DNA of 64,000 bases from a virus. The stretch is from the IMG/VR virus record IMGVR_UViG_3300040770_000152, positions 1-64,000 of that record. The stretch is one strand, 5' to 3'. The translations under genes were made by a program, and so were the position numbers. Below the pieces are notes generated by a model. The model was not told where the DNA came from and ran no database searches. It worked only from the letters and a program-made list of their open reading frames with translations. The first letter of the stretch is position 1; each line of letters starts with the position of its first letter. This document shows, piece after piece, positions 51,233-58,410 of this stretch.

Positions 51233-51262
51233 TAGGCATCACTTTACTGTAGTGCCTATTTT
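51233..51262 (+). terminator. Terminator after the gene at 50993
   Basis: The stem TAGGCA/TGCCTA (51233-51238 with 51253-51258) is followed by TTTT. Alternative pairing TAGG..CACT/AGTGCCTA is also possible. Confidence 0.65.
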
Positions 51263-51276
51263 AAAATACTAGTTTT

Positions 51277-51780
51277 ATGAATACAGTTCAGCGAAAATAC
51301 ATTATAGATAAACTTACAGAGAAAACCAAACTTACGATTGAATTATTAAAGAAGTCTGTTCCTGAGCCACTGTCACTAAATGTGAATATACTTCATAGGG
51401 TAATGTCAAATGATTTTGAAATTAGAACTACTGAGGAACTCAAAAAAATAATACTTGAAAAAGCCCTTAAAGCGGGTAGTAATAAAAATATTAGAGAAGA
51501 TTGGTTAGGTAACTCTTGGGGAACTAGTAACAGAACTGGAGTGCATTTCACGTTCGATGAATTTTTTATCATACCTGAGGAGTACATTAAGTTACGAGAA
51601 GAAAGAGAAGCAGCAGTAAAAAGTGTTGAAGCTGAAATAAGAACTTTGCAGGTACAACTTGAAACATTAGAGATCAGGATTATGGTAGCTTCTGATAAAA
51701 CATTACAAACTTTAATAAATGAGGTTGATGATATGGGTAGTGTAACCCTAATAGATACCAAATTAAAATTACTTTCATAA
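51277..51780 (+). CDS. Unknown helical protein, 167 aa
   Basis: A 167-residue protein. The first 60 residues are helical and basic; a Trp/Gly-rich segment (WLGNSWGTSNRTGVHFTF) follows. The end is a long predicted coiled coil (EEYIKLREEREAAVKSVEAEIRTLQVQLETLE). No family recognised. Confidence 0.68.
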   Translation: MNTVQRKYIIDKLTEKTKLTIELLKKSVPEPLSLNVNILHRVMSNDFEIRTTEELKKIILEKALKAGSNKNIREDWLGNSWGTSNRTGVHFTFDEFFIIPEEYIKLREEREAAVKSVEAEIRTLQVQLETLEIRIMVASDKTLQTLINEVDDMGSVTLIDTKLKLLS

Positions 51781-51812
51781 ACAATAAAATAGCAACAATA
51801 AAAATTTACATT

Positions 51813-52310
51813 ATGATAAAAATAGTCGTATTAATGCCAATAAAAGACTCTTCTGTGGAGGAAGTAATAAAAAATCTTTCGGAAAAACAAAAAGCTACAG
51901 GTATTGCCAATAGTCACCATATTGAATACTCTTTAGAAATAGCAGAAAATTTTAACAGGGTTGAGTGGTACTGTCCTGATAAGTTTATAGATGCTAAGTA
52001 CATTCCTATTGTTGAGGAGGTAGTAAGTGGGATTAGGGAATACTTGGATTCTTTTTTAGTAGCGGTAAATAAAGAAGAGAAGACTTTAAATTATGATAGT
52101 CCCGTTTGCACGGACCCCGTTAGGCATTTAGCAGAGTTGATGGCTATTGAACTTATGAGTGGTAGATCGCTATCGGAACAAAATAAAATCTTGATTAGTG
52201 TTAAGAAATTACTACTTATAGATAGGGAACAAAAATTGCTGAAATCAGAGGAAGAGGCTTTACTACTTCGTCAGAGTATTATTGAACTTAATACACTTTT
52301 ATCGGATTAA
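51813..52310 (+). CDS. Unknown protein, 165 aa
   Basis: A 165-residue acidic protein with an alternating strand/helix first half and a helical second half ending in a coiled coil (KLLKSEEEALLLRQSIIELNTLL). No motif recognised. Confidence 0.67.
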   Translation: MIKIVVLMPIKDSSVEEVIKNLSEKQKATGIANSHHIEYSLEIAENFNRVEWYCPDKFIDAKYIPIVEEVVSGIREYLDSFLVAVNKEEKTLNYDSPVCTDPVRHLAELMAIELMSGRSLSEQNKILISVKKLLLIDREQKLLKSEEEALLLRQSIIELNTLLSD

Positions 52311-52314
52311 AATT

Positions 52315-52686
52315 ATGCTAGTTAGAAATTTGCATATAGTAACATGGGAAACATTATTCGTATTAAAGGTAAGTGTGGATAGTTTTACTATGCGCAGATT
52401 TAAAGTAGTTCTTAATACTCACGTAAAAGATTTAGAAACCGTTGAATTAATTTTCACTATTCAAGTAGGTTCCTATAAGGGTATCACTTCCTTATTAGAC
52501 TACCTACTTGAATACTCAGGTTACCCTAGTTATTATTCTATAATATTCCCGAGTGTAGTAGTAGCGGATAGTCAATTTGTTACACCAGATCAATTACACT
52601 TACATTTGTTTAAAGTTTTTCAAGATTTATTTTTTGATACACCACAACCTAAGAGGTTAAAGAGAACTAAAAAATTAAAGAAGTAA
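52315..52686 (+). CDS. Unknown protein, 123 aa (member of a four-gene family)
   Basis: I start at the ATG at 52315, preceded by ttaaaattATG. An in-frame ATG at 52282 overlaps the previous gene. The pattern of short beta strands, then LLDYLLEYSGYPSYYSI and a final helix recurs in the genes at 53961, 54329 and 54877. The C-terminus is basic (KRLKRTKKLKK). Function unknown. Confidence 0.68.
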   Translation: MLVRNLHIVTWETLFVLKVSVDSFTMRRFKVVLNTHVKDLETVELIFTIQVGSYKGITSLLDYLLEYSGYPSYYSIIFPSVVVADSQFVTPDQLHLHLFKVFQDLFFDTPQPKRLKRTKKLKK

Positions 52687-52691
52687 AATAA

Positions 52692-52866
52692 AATTCTAAC
52701 TGCCGAGAATAGATAACATATACTGTAGTTAAAGTAACTACGGATAGACTAGTCACCATTATTAAACTTAGTGGGTTTGTGCAGATAACACATGAAGGGG
52801 TTAACTTTTCCGATTCTACTGGGATAACTCTCCCTTGAACAACTCCACAATGAGGCAGTTAGAATT
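52692..52866 (+). ncRNA. Structured RNA closed by a perfect 13-bp stem
   Basis: A 175-nt non-coding element. AATTCTAACTGCC (52692-52704) pairs perfectly with GGCAGTTAGAATT (52854-52866). Inside, CTGTAGTTA (52723-52731) pairs with TAACTACGG (52735-52743) over a 3-nt loop. GGGA/TCCC and CAC/GTG pairings are also possible. It is flanked by genes on both sides. Not recognised as a known class. Confidence 0.58.
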
Positions 52867-52894
52867 AATATTAAATAATTAAAAAACAAAAGGT

Positions 52895-53137
52895 ATGTTT
52901 ATAGATTTTAACCATCACATAGGTGACCAGTTAGGAAAAATGGCACATGATAATTTATACGAAGTAAGTATGTTACAGATGATTGCCCTTTTAAAACCTA
53001 CATTTGCTAAAGAGGGAGATATGTTTTGTTACTTGTATGGTGAAAACTTACATTCGGGAATTGCTGGATTCGGTAGTACTCCTTATGAGGCTATGGTTTC
53101 TTTTTGTACTGCTTTCAAGACAGAAAAGGCTAAATAA
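52895..53137 (+). CDS. Unknown protein, 80 aa
   Basis: An 80-residue protein with a His/Asp-rich start (FIDFNHHIGDQLGKMAHDN) and the ending GIAGFGSTPYEAMVSF, a pattern seen in small phage proteins that are otherwise uncharacterised. No catalytic motif identified. Confidence 0.65.
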   Translation: MFIDFNHHIGDQLGKMAHDNLYEVSMLQMIALLKPTFAKEGDMFCYLYGENLHSGIAGFGSTPYEAMVSFCTAFKTEKAK

Positions 53138-53149
53138 ATTCGGAACGAT

Positions 53150-53377
53150 ATGATAGTAATAGAAATAGGAACGCCACAACCAGTAGATTGCCCAAACTGT
53201 AAGTGTAAAAATGGTTACAGGATTATTCAATTGGTACAGCTTTATAGTTTCAACTGCTTTGATAAAGATGGTAATTATTTTACAGAAATTAATTCAGAGT
53301 CCAGAAAAGTAATTAGGCAGTTGAAGAAAGTTTGTTGTCACGAGTGTCTAGTTATACTACCTTTTAGGGTTAGTTAG
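53150..53377 (+). CDS. Small zinc-ribbon-like protein, 75 aa
   Basis: 75 residues with CPNCKC at 14-19 and CCHEC at about 62-66, the two halves of a four-cysteine zinc ribbon. Basic middle. Probably nucleic-acid or protein binding. Precedes the long non-coding region. Confidence 0.63.
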   Translation: MIVIEIGTPQPVDCPNCKCKNGYRIIQLVQLYSFNCFDKDGNYFTEINSESRKVIRQLKKVCCHECLVILPFRVS

Positions 53378-53960
53378 TTGTTATTAGCTACACAGTAAGA
53401 GTATCTGATACAAGGGTAAAATGCTTTTGCGGGTAGTAGTAAATCTACCAGTAGCTACTAATGTATACACAGACGCATTTACTAGGGTTACACACAGCTA
53501 GTATATGATACACGAAGTACCAGTAGCGAAAATCATCGGTTAGAGATGCGTAAAAAGTAAAATTTGCCCCATAAGAAGTCAGGCACAATGGTAATAGTAT
53601 ACTAATATGACTGATAACGTTGGGAAACCCCTTGAATACTGCCTTAAACCATACTAGAAAAATATGCGGGCAAAGTGTTAATGGTAAGTTTATCTATGTT
53701 ATGTATAGTATAAGTATATGGTAGTAGATGTTTATGTGTGATGTAGGTACGGAGAGATACCAAAAGAAAGAAAGAAGTTCTGTAGCCACAGGTACACGTA
53801 GCTGCGTAGGGTAATTAGTTACACAGAGAGATTCTACACACACAGAGATTAGCTAACTACACACACGCACACACAGGGAATTTTACACAGGTAAATTTTA
53901 CACACGCAGTTACAAGCGTAGCTGGGTAATAAATTAAATATAACTACACGCACAGAGAAT
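53378..53960 (+). other. 583-nt non-coding structured region
   Basis: No plausible gene. Three zones are visible. First, 53416-53482 folds as GTAAAATGC/GCATTTAC (one bulge) around GGTAG/CTACC. Second, 53563-53674 is closed by TTTGCCC/GGGCAAA and AGGCA (53581-53585) with TGCCT (53640-53644), with a GGGaaaCCC inside. Third, 53760-53960 is AC-rich with repeats. This could be a long leader for the next genes, one or more stable RNAs, or part of a replication origin. Confidence 0.55.
53807..53955 (+). repeat. Direct repeats in the AC-rich arm (CGTAGCTG...GGTAAT, CACAGAGA)
   Basis: CGTAGCTG followed by GGTAAT occurs at 53807 and again near 53927 with a shorter spacer. The octamer CACAGAGA occurs near 53822, 53841 and 53950. 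A short ATTTTACACA unit is repeated at 53880 and 53896. Such iterated units suit an origin or a regulator-binding region. Confidence 0.5.
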
Positions 53961-54305
53961 ATGCTTAAAGATACACACGCACATTTAGGGAGAGTTTTTG
54001 GTAATCTACACACAGACTATCTAGCCATTATTGATTATAAAACTGCTGGCAGTCCATCACGTAAATTAGTTCTAGTTAGTATGAGCGTAGATTATTCTTC
54101 TTGGTTAGTAACTACTGGAACTATTTCTAAATTCTACGGGGAGGAAGATGTAGATGATATGTTAGTTAATATATTAGAACACTTAAATTACCCAGATAAA
54201 TTTCTAGTAACTAGTCAATCTGAATTTACTGGAATAGTTCCTTATACTACTCAGCAAATGCTTAGGCACTTGTGTAGTTACTTACCAGTTAATTTTAAGC
54301 CTTGA
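53961..54305 (+). CDS. Unknown protein, 114 aa (four-gene family)
   Basis: Shares the DMLVNILEHLNYPDKFLV pattern with the genes at 52315 and 54329. The upstream CACACGCAC-rich sequence leads into the coding region, which opens MLKDTHAHLGRV. First gene of the block lying between the AC-rich and GT-rich arms. Function unknown. Confidence 0.65.
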   Translation: MLKDTHAHLGRVFGNLHTDYLAIIDYKTAGSPSRKLVLVSMSVDYSSWLVTTGTISKFYGEEDVDDMLVNILEHLNYPDKFLVTSQSEFTGIVPYTTQQMLRHLCSYLPVNFKP

Positions 54306-54328
54306 AAAAATAATAAAATATTATACAC

Positions 54329-54874
54329 ATGACTTCATCAAATACTTGGCACGTATGGGAAACTGCTACTACCGGATTAGATCCACAGGACTTAATATTA
54401 CTTATCGAATACCAAGAATCAGAACGTACTTTTACTATTAAAACAATTAACGCTTTTAGTAGGATAGTAGGAGAAGAAAAAGAATTAAACTCTTCGCAAC
54501 TAGTAATGGAGATACTAGAACGTTTAAGTTTCCCGTTGTACTTTTCTGTAATAAGTTTGACTGGTAAGGAAACTGCAAAAAAACGCATGAGTATAGAGAG
54601 GGTAGTTAGTTATATTATAAATGCTACTACTTTAATTAAGGCTACGAGGATGCGTGATTCTTTAAGTCCTACGGGTGTTACACCTTTTAAGCCTGAAAAA
54701 CTTTCGGACGCTTCAGGTAGTGTAAGTGGTAGGTCTATTACTCCTTTTCCACGTGGTATGTTTAGAGAGACTGATATAAAAGGTAGTGTTCATACTTCTG
54801 ATATGATGGATGCTTACATTAGTGCGCTTAGTGATGTGCTTGATTTAACTATACTAAAAGATAAAGAAAAATAA
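54329..54874 (+). CDS. Unknown protein, 181 aa (four-gene family)
   Basis: A 181-residue protein: the N-terminal 100 residues carry the family pattern (LVMEILERLSFPLYFSV). A Ser/Pro/Gly-rich, probably flexible stretch follows at about 110-160, then an acidic C-terminal helix (DVLDLTILKDKEK). Function unknown. Confidence 0.65.
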   Translation: MTSSNTWHVWETATTGLDPQDLILLIEYQESERTFTIKTINAFSRIVGEEKELNSSQLVMEILERLSFPLYFSVISLTGKETAKKRMSIERVVSYIINATTLIKATRMRDSLSPTGVTPFKPEKLSDASGSVSGRSITPFPRGMFRETDIKGSVHTSDMMDAYISALSDVLDLTILKDKEK

Positions 54875-54876
54875 CT

Positions 54877-55260
54877 ATGATAAGAATCGTAAAGTTTTAT
54901 TTCCGTAGTGAAGAGAAAGTTAGTACAGCTTGTTGTATTATTATAAAGTATGGTGTTCTTACTCGAAGAGTTAGTGCCAGCTACAATTTTACGCATACTG
55001 GAGAAGGTACTGTAATACGCAATGAGGGTAAAGAGTCTCTATTGTATGAACTGGAGTTATTATTGCTGGATATAAACAATTACGGAAATAATATAATTGT
55101 TGGTATTACACTACATGAGGATAAAGTAGTAGTTAAAATGTACAGAGTTATCTTTATGCTCCGTGTAGTTATAGACTCTTTAATTGGAGGTGTATCTGTT
55201 AATGAAGATGTAATGATACGTAACTATTGTTTAGAATCTAGACATGATATATTTAGCTAG
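54877..55260 (+). CDS. Unknown protein, 127 aa (four-gene family, divergent)
   Basis: A 127-residue protein with strands, then LLYELELLLLDINNYGNNIIV and a final helix, a weaker version of the shared pattern. Two nt after the previous stop. It is followed by the GT-rich non-coding region. Confidence 0.63.
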   Translation: MIRIVKFYFRSEEKVSTACCIIIKYGVLTRRVSASYNFTHTGEGTVIRNEGKESLLYELELLLLDINNYGNNIIVGITLHEDKVVVKMYRVIFMLRVVIDSLIGGVSVNEDVMIRNYCLESRHDIFS

Positions 55261-55520
55261 GAACGGAGTGGATGAAACTGTGTGTGTGTTTAGCTGGCTT
55301 GGATTAGACCCCCCCACCAAAGTTCGTCAACGGCTGGGTAAAAGCTTGGCTTAGTAGTGATACAAAAAAGCTAGATACCGTAGAACACAAGTATAATTAT
55401 TAACTATCGAAAGGTAAACAATGTGTGCGTGTGTGTTAGGTAACTGGGATGTGTGTGTACGGGTGTAGTGTGTGGATGGGGTGAGGTTAGTGTGTAGGTA
55501 AAAAATTTGTGTGTGATGTG

Positions 55521-55550
55521 TTGTGTGTAAGATAAAAATTGGTATATTTG
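55521..55550 (+). promoter_or_regulatory. Promoter TTG-N19-TATATTTG
   Basis: TTG at 55521-55523 and an exact TATATTTG at 55543-55550 are at the consensus Bacteroidetes spacing. A start near 55557 would make a transcript of about 90 nt up to the terminator at 55618-55647. Confidence 0.68.
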
Positions 55551-55556
55551 AAAAGC

Positions 55557-55647
55557 CCTTGATGGTTGGGGCTAGAATCTTTCATACATTTATATCTATT
55601 GGTTAGTTAGGTGGGAGTTCCTCTACTGTAATGGTAGGGGAATTTTT
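55557..55647 (+). ncRNA. Candidate small RNA (about 91 nt)
   Basis: Bounded by a consensus promoter and a strong terminator. It begins near AAGCCCTTG and contains an AGCCC/GGGCT hairpin, then an A/U-rich stretch and the terminator stem. No coding frame of note. Probably a regulatory RNA, or the leader RNA of an attenuated transcript. Confidence 0.5.
55618..55647 (+). terminator. Terminator of the candidate small RNA
   Basis: The 9-bp stem TTCCTCTAC/GTAGGGGAA with one G-T pair and a 7-nt loop is followed by five T. Confidence 0.8.
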
Positions 55648-55838
55648 GCGTTTGGTAGGTGCGTAATGGTGCAATCAGAGCCTTCGCTTGTGTAGTTTGA
55701 CTGGGTTGTGTTGTTCACAGGTAAGTAGTAAAATGATGGTGAAAGTCGGCATAGTGCCTTATTTGGTCGTTTTTGGTGGCTATCTGATTAACTTACGTAA
55801 ATTTAACAAAAATTTAACATTTCTACCTTGTTTAACTA

Positions 55839-55869
55839 TTGTAGGTTAATCAATGTTGTCGTATCTTTG
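55839..55869 (+). promoter_or_regulatory. Promoter TTG-N20-TATCTTTG for the early gene row
   Basis: TTG at 55839-55841 and TATCTTTG at 55862-55869 match the -33/-7 consensus. An A/T-rich region with a repeated aaatttaac lies just upstream, like an UP element. A start near 55876 gives a leader of about 230 nt that includes the hammerhead. The row of small genes from 56106 onward is the likely target. Confidence 0.68.
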
Positions 55870-55966
55870 TATGGTAATACAATACGAGGGGCAAGTTCCT
55901 TCGACGTTTGAGAGAAGAACGGATTAAAACTCTTAGGTGGTACTTCCCACTTTCCTGCCAAGGGAG

Positions 55967-56034
55967 CCTATAAGCACTAGCGAATACGAGGCCACCCAGA
56001 CATCACAGGCAAATGAGGTAACTATAAGCACTAG
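55967..56034 (+). repeat. Direct repeat CTATAAGCACTAGC in the leader
   Basis: CTATAAGCACTAGC occurs twice, about 54 nt apart (from about 55968 and 56021). AATACGAGG also occurs twice, near 55885 and 55983. Both copies lie between the promoter and the hammerhead. Confidence 0.7.
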
Positions 56035-56042
56035 CTTGCTAA

Positions 56043-56089
56043 GGTTAACTGATGAGGCTTCAATAGCCGAAACCATTTAGGTATTAACC
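56043..56089 (+). ncRNA. Type I hammerhead ribozyme
   Basis: All conserved core elements are present in order. Stem I 5' strand is GGTTAA (56043-56048), then CTGATGA (56049-56055). Stem II is GGCT/AGCC with loop TCAAT (56056-56068), followed by GAAA (56069-56072). Stem III is ACC/GGT with loop ATTTA. The cleavage triplet is GTA, ending at 56083, and the stem I 3' strand TTAACC (56084-56089) is fully complementary to GGTTAA. Cleavage is predicted between 56083 and 56084, leaving a 22-nt leader before the ATG at 56106. Stem I is the open stem, so type I. Confidence 0.9.
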
Positions 56090-56105
56090 ATTAAAATTTA
56101 CGGAT

Positions 56106-56297
56106 ATGAAACTTACAAAAGAACAAAGTGAAGCAATTAGTACACTTAAAATGTTTAAGAGAACCCATATAACTAAGCTTGCTAAAAAAGAAATTACTTT
56201 GAAGCAGTATCATGACGACTTCCAGATAGCCTTGGAAACTGCCGTTCAAAAAACGGGTTTAGAAACTAGTGAAGTCGGATTTTTAATACTATCATAA
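56106..56297 (+). CDS. Unknown small protein, 63 aa
   Basis: Lys-rich, helical (TKEQSEAISTLKMFKR.., KKEITLKQYHDDFQIALETAV), no Cys. First gene behind the hammerhead leader. The aaaatttacggatATG context fits Bacteroidetes translation. Confidence 0.7.
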   Translation: MKLTKEQSEAISTLKMFKRTHITKLAKKEITLKQYHDDFQIALETAVQKTGLETSEVGFLILS

Positions 56298-56298
56298 T

Positions 56299-56691
56299 AT
56301 GAAAGCGATAAAACACATAGTAGCCATTAAATTGGTTGAGCAAGTATTGGACTTAGTTCCAGTAATAAATTCGGGAACTTATAATATGGTTGACCCTACT
56401 CACTACGAGAATGGGTTTTCCGATTTGGGTTGGTGTACTGTTGGGTATAATGATGTGACTTGGGGAGTGACTTTGACTATAAAAGATAAAGAAGCTGGAA
56501 GTCGTGGTCGTAGCATTTACTTCGATGGTGAGGATTTAACTCCACAGGATAATTGGGTTAAGGGTTCTTTTTTAATGTTACGTGAGATATTGAAAGATAT
56601 GCGTAAAGCGGGTATGCGTTCTAAACGTGAGGCGTACTTTGAGGAACGTAGTATGGTTGACCCAATGGGATGTTTAGAGGATTATATTTAA
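56299..56691 (+). CDS. Unknown protein, 130 aa
   Basis: A 130-residue mixed protein with a GWCTVGYNDVTWGVTLTIKD beta stretch and a helical, basic end (MRKAGMRSKREAYFEERS). No motif recognised. Confidence 0.68.
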   Translation: MKAIKHIVAIKLVEQVLDLVPVINSGTYNMVDPTHYENGFSDLGWCTVGYNDVTWGVTLTIKDKEAGSRGRSIYFDGEDLTPQDNWVKGSFLMLREILKDMRKAGMRSKREAYFEERSMVDPMGCLEDYI

Positions 56692-56710
56692 TTTAAAAAA
56701 GATAGAAATT

Positions 56711-57022
56711 ATGAAAGCAATGTACAACGCATGGAAAGAGAGTGACAACGTAATAGCAGTGGATGGCGGTTTTAAAACTCAATGCACTCAATACACGATA
56801 ACGTTCACGGAAGATGAATTGAGAAAATACTACTTGCAAGAGTATGGCAGGGATGATGATGCTACTATTTATAGCTTGAAGTGTGACTATTACCACAAGG
56901 AGTTTCCTACGTTGGAAGCTTTGGTGGCTGACTTCTACGGTAGCGGTATGGACCCTAGTTATGAGGTTACCAAAAATGGTCGTGGAATTGGAGAATTACT
57001 AGAAGATTTTTTAACTTATTAA
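56711..57022 (+). CDS. Unknown protein, 103 aa
   Basis: 103 residues with a central TITFTEDELRKYYLQEYGRDDDATIYSL segment and an acidic end. Preceded by a gatagaaattATG leader. No motif recognised. Confidence 0.68.
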   Translation: MKAMYNAWKESDNVIAVDGGFKTQCTQYTITFTEDELRKYYLQEYGRDDDATIYSLKCDYYHKEFPTLEALVADFYGSGMDPSYEVTKNGRGIGELLEDFLTY

Positions 57023-57033
57023 ATTTAGATATT

Positions 57034-57228
57034 ATGGATATTACACAAGCACTTTCTTGTAGAGAACAAGCAGAAAATATTAGAGAAATTAGTAACAACT
57101 ACCTTATGGGTTTAATTTCGGGGGTCGATTTCCTGCTACAAGTGGAGGTCGTTGTTGAAGTAAAAAAGCGGGAATACGCTGAAATACAAAAAGAGTTGGA
57201 TAAGCTACTAAAACCTAAAACTAAGTAA
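57034..57228 (+). CDS. Unknown small protein, 64 aa
   Basis: A 64-residue helical protein (EQAENIREISNNYLMG.., KKREYAEIQKELDKLLKPKTK), probably a two-helix bundle or coiled coil. No motif recognised. Confidence 0.66.
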   Translation: MDITQALSCREQAENIREISNNYLMGLISGVDFLLQVEVVVEVKKREYAEIQKELDKLLKPKTK

Positions 57229-57229
57229 T

Positions 57230-57577
57230 ATGGATGGATTACCAATAGTAACGGGAATAGCAATTATACTAATAGTAAGATGGGCGGCATTAATCGCCCT
57301 AAAAAGAAAAAAACCTGAATTATTTAAGATAAAAATTATGGCAGAGAAAACAGTAATATTTGAAAAAGGTGTGGTTCTAATGAATACACGCACAACAACA
57401 AAAAGATACGTTAGTGTAGTAGAGTGTGATGAAGATGGAAAAGAGACTGATGCTATTTATTGCATGGAGAGTAGTAGTGACAGTCAAATAAATGTTTGGG
57501 TGGATGCTTACGGTGAGCGTGTAAGTCCTGAGAAAAGTCACCATTTGAATAGAGCGTTATTAACAAGTAAATTTTAG
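57230..57577 (+). CDS. Unknown protein, two possible starts
   Basis: From the ATG at 57230 it has a membrane helix (about 5-24) then a basic linker and a beta-rich domain, 115 residues. An internal ATG at 57338, behind a strong ataaaaattATG leader, would give a soluble 79-residue form starting MAEKTVIF. Both could be made. No motif recognised. Confidence 0.62.
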   Translation: MDGLPIVTGIAIILIVRWAALIALKRKKPELFKIKIMAEKTVIFEKGVVLMNTRTTTKRYVSVVECDEDGKETDAIYCMESSSDSQINVWVDAYGERVSPEKSHHLNRALLTSKF

Positions 57578-57581
57578 TAAG

Positions 57582-58094
57582 ATGCCAGGTAAAGCTAAAC
57601 CAATCGAAAAGACTGTAACTTCAAAAATTGCAGCAGTAAAAACTTCTAGAAGAAAAGTAGTTGTTGAGGAAGAAATTTCAGAATTACAAAAAATCGTAAA
57701 TCGTGTGGCTGATGTTCGCCTTGACGAGATCGAGAATAATATGCTTGAATCTGAATTAATTGAAGAGGGGGAGCGTCACGAAAGAGGTACTGAAATATAT
57801 CGATTATTTAAAATGTGGAGAGCACAAATGACGGATATAGGACTTCCTGATGTTAACTACCAAAAGTTAAAAGATTTGATTCTAGAGGTATTTGATTCTA
57901 ATGAATTTAATTACTGGTTAATGGGTGAGGAACGCTACCTACAAAAAATACTTTGGAGCGTACTGAAACAAGATGGTTTTTGTGAAGAGTACAAAATAAG
58001 AAGAAACAAAACATTGGGCCTTATGAGTGAAGATCATCGTTGGGCTTATGTTATCACCACATTTGGAAGTAAAACAACAATGTATAGAGATTAG
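57582..58094 (+). CDS. Unknown protein, 170 aa
   Basis: A basic N-terminus (PGKAKPIEKTVTSK..RRKVV) then an acidic helical region (EIENNMLESELIEEGERHERG) and a Trp-rich C-terminal half. Starts MPGK like the gene at 19539, which may be coincidental. No motif recognised. Confidence 0.68.
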   Translation: MPGKAKPIEKTVTSKIAAVKTSRRKVVVEEEISELQKIVNRVADVRLDEIENNMLESELIEEGERHERGTEIYRLFKMWRAQMTDIGLPDVNYQKLKDLILEVFDSNEFNYWLMGEERYLQKILWSVLKQDGFCEEYKIRRNKTLGLMSEDHRWAYVITTFGSKTTMYRD

Positions 58095-58098
58095 TATT

Positions 58099-58410
58099 AT
58101 GGAGACAGAAATTAAGTATTGGAAATTTAGTACCACGGCGGTTGAGACACCGCCAATGAAAGAAGAGTACTTGACTGAACCAAAAGATTTTCTAGCACAT
58201 AAATTTGCTAACCGGCACGACTTCGGTACTTTTGAATTAGCCACTACGGGTATGTATAAGTTATTGGGCTGGGTTTATGATTTCAGACCCGTGATGAAAA
58301 AATATGTTGTAAAACAGCATGGTAATTGGCGAGAATACTTTGCCCCGAATAGGACACTGATTAGAAAATACGCTTACGGAAGAGTTGATAAAATATTAGA
58401 AGTAAAATAA
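58099..58410 (+). CDS. Unknown protein, 103 aa
   Basis: The ATG at 58099 (gtattATG) is preferred to an upstream one at 58027 inside the previous gene. The product is aromatic-rich (KYWKFSTTAVETPP.., FRPVMKKYVVKQHGNWREYF) and basic at the end. No motif recognised. Confidence 0.67.
   Translation: METEIKYWKFSTTAVETPPMKEEYLTEPKDFLAHKFANRHDFGTFELATTGMYKLLGWVYDFRPVMKKYVVKQHGNWREYFAPNRTLIRKYAYGRVDKILEVK

Larger units (their letters stand above)
53859..55436. repeat. Long-distance inverted repeat: AC-rich arm and GT-rich arm
   Basis: ACACACACGCACACA at 53859-53873 is the exact reverse complement of 55422-55436. An AGCTAA..ACACACAC unit at 53851-53866 is nearly complementary to GTGTGTGTTTAGCT at 55282-55295. 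The arms flank the three genes at 53961-55260. Alternating purine-pyrimidine tracts of this kind can adopt Z-DNA. Confidence 0.55.
55261..56105 (+). other. 845-nt non-coding region with promoters, terminator and ribozyme
   Basis: Holds no plausible gene. In order: GT-rich arm (to about 55530), promoter 55521-55550, short RNA ending in a terminator at 55618-55647, an A/T-rich zone, promoter 55839-55869, a leader with duplicated units and the hammerhead at 56043-56089. The separate parts are listed below. Confidence 0.75.

Noticed and set aside
53820-53960. CRISPR-like array in the AC-rich region
   Set aside because: The repeats are short, irregular and lack equal-length spacers; no cas gene is present. 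The Cas4-like nuclease at 39704 is a stand-alone phage exonuclease.
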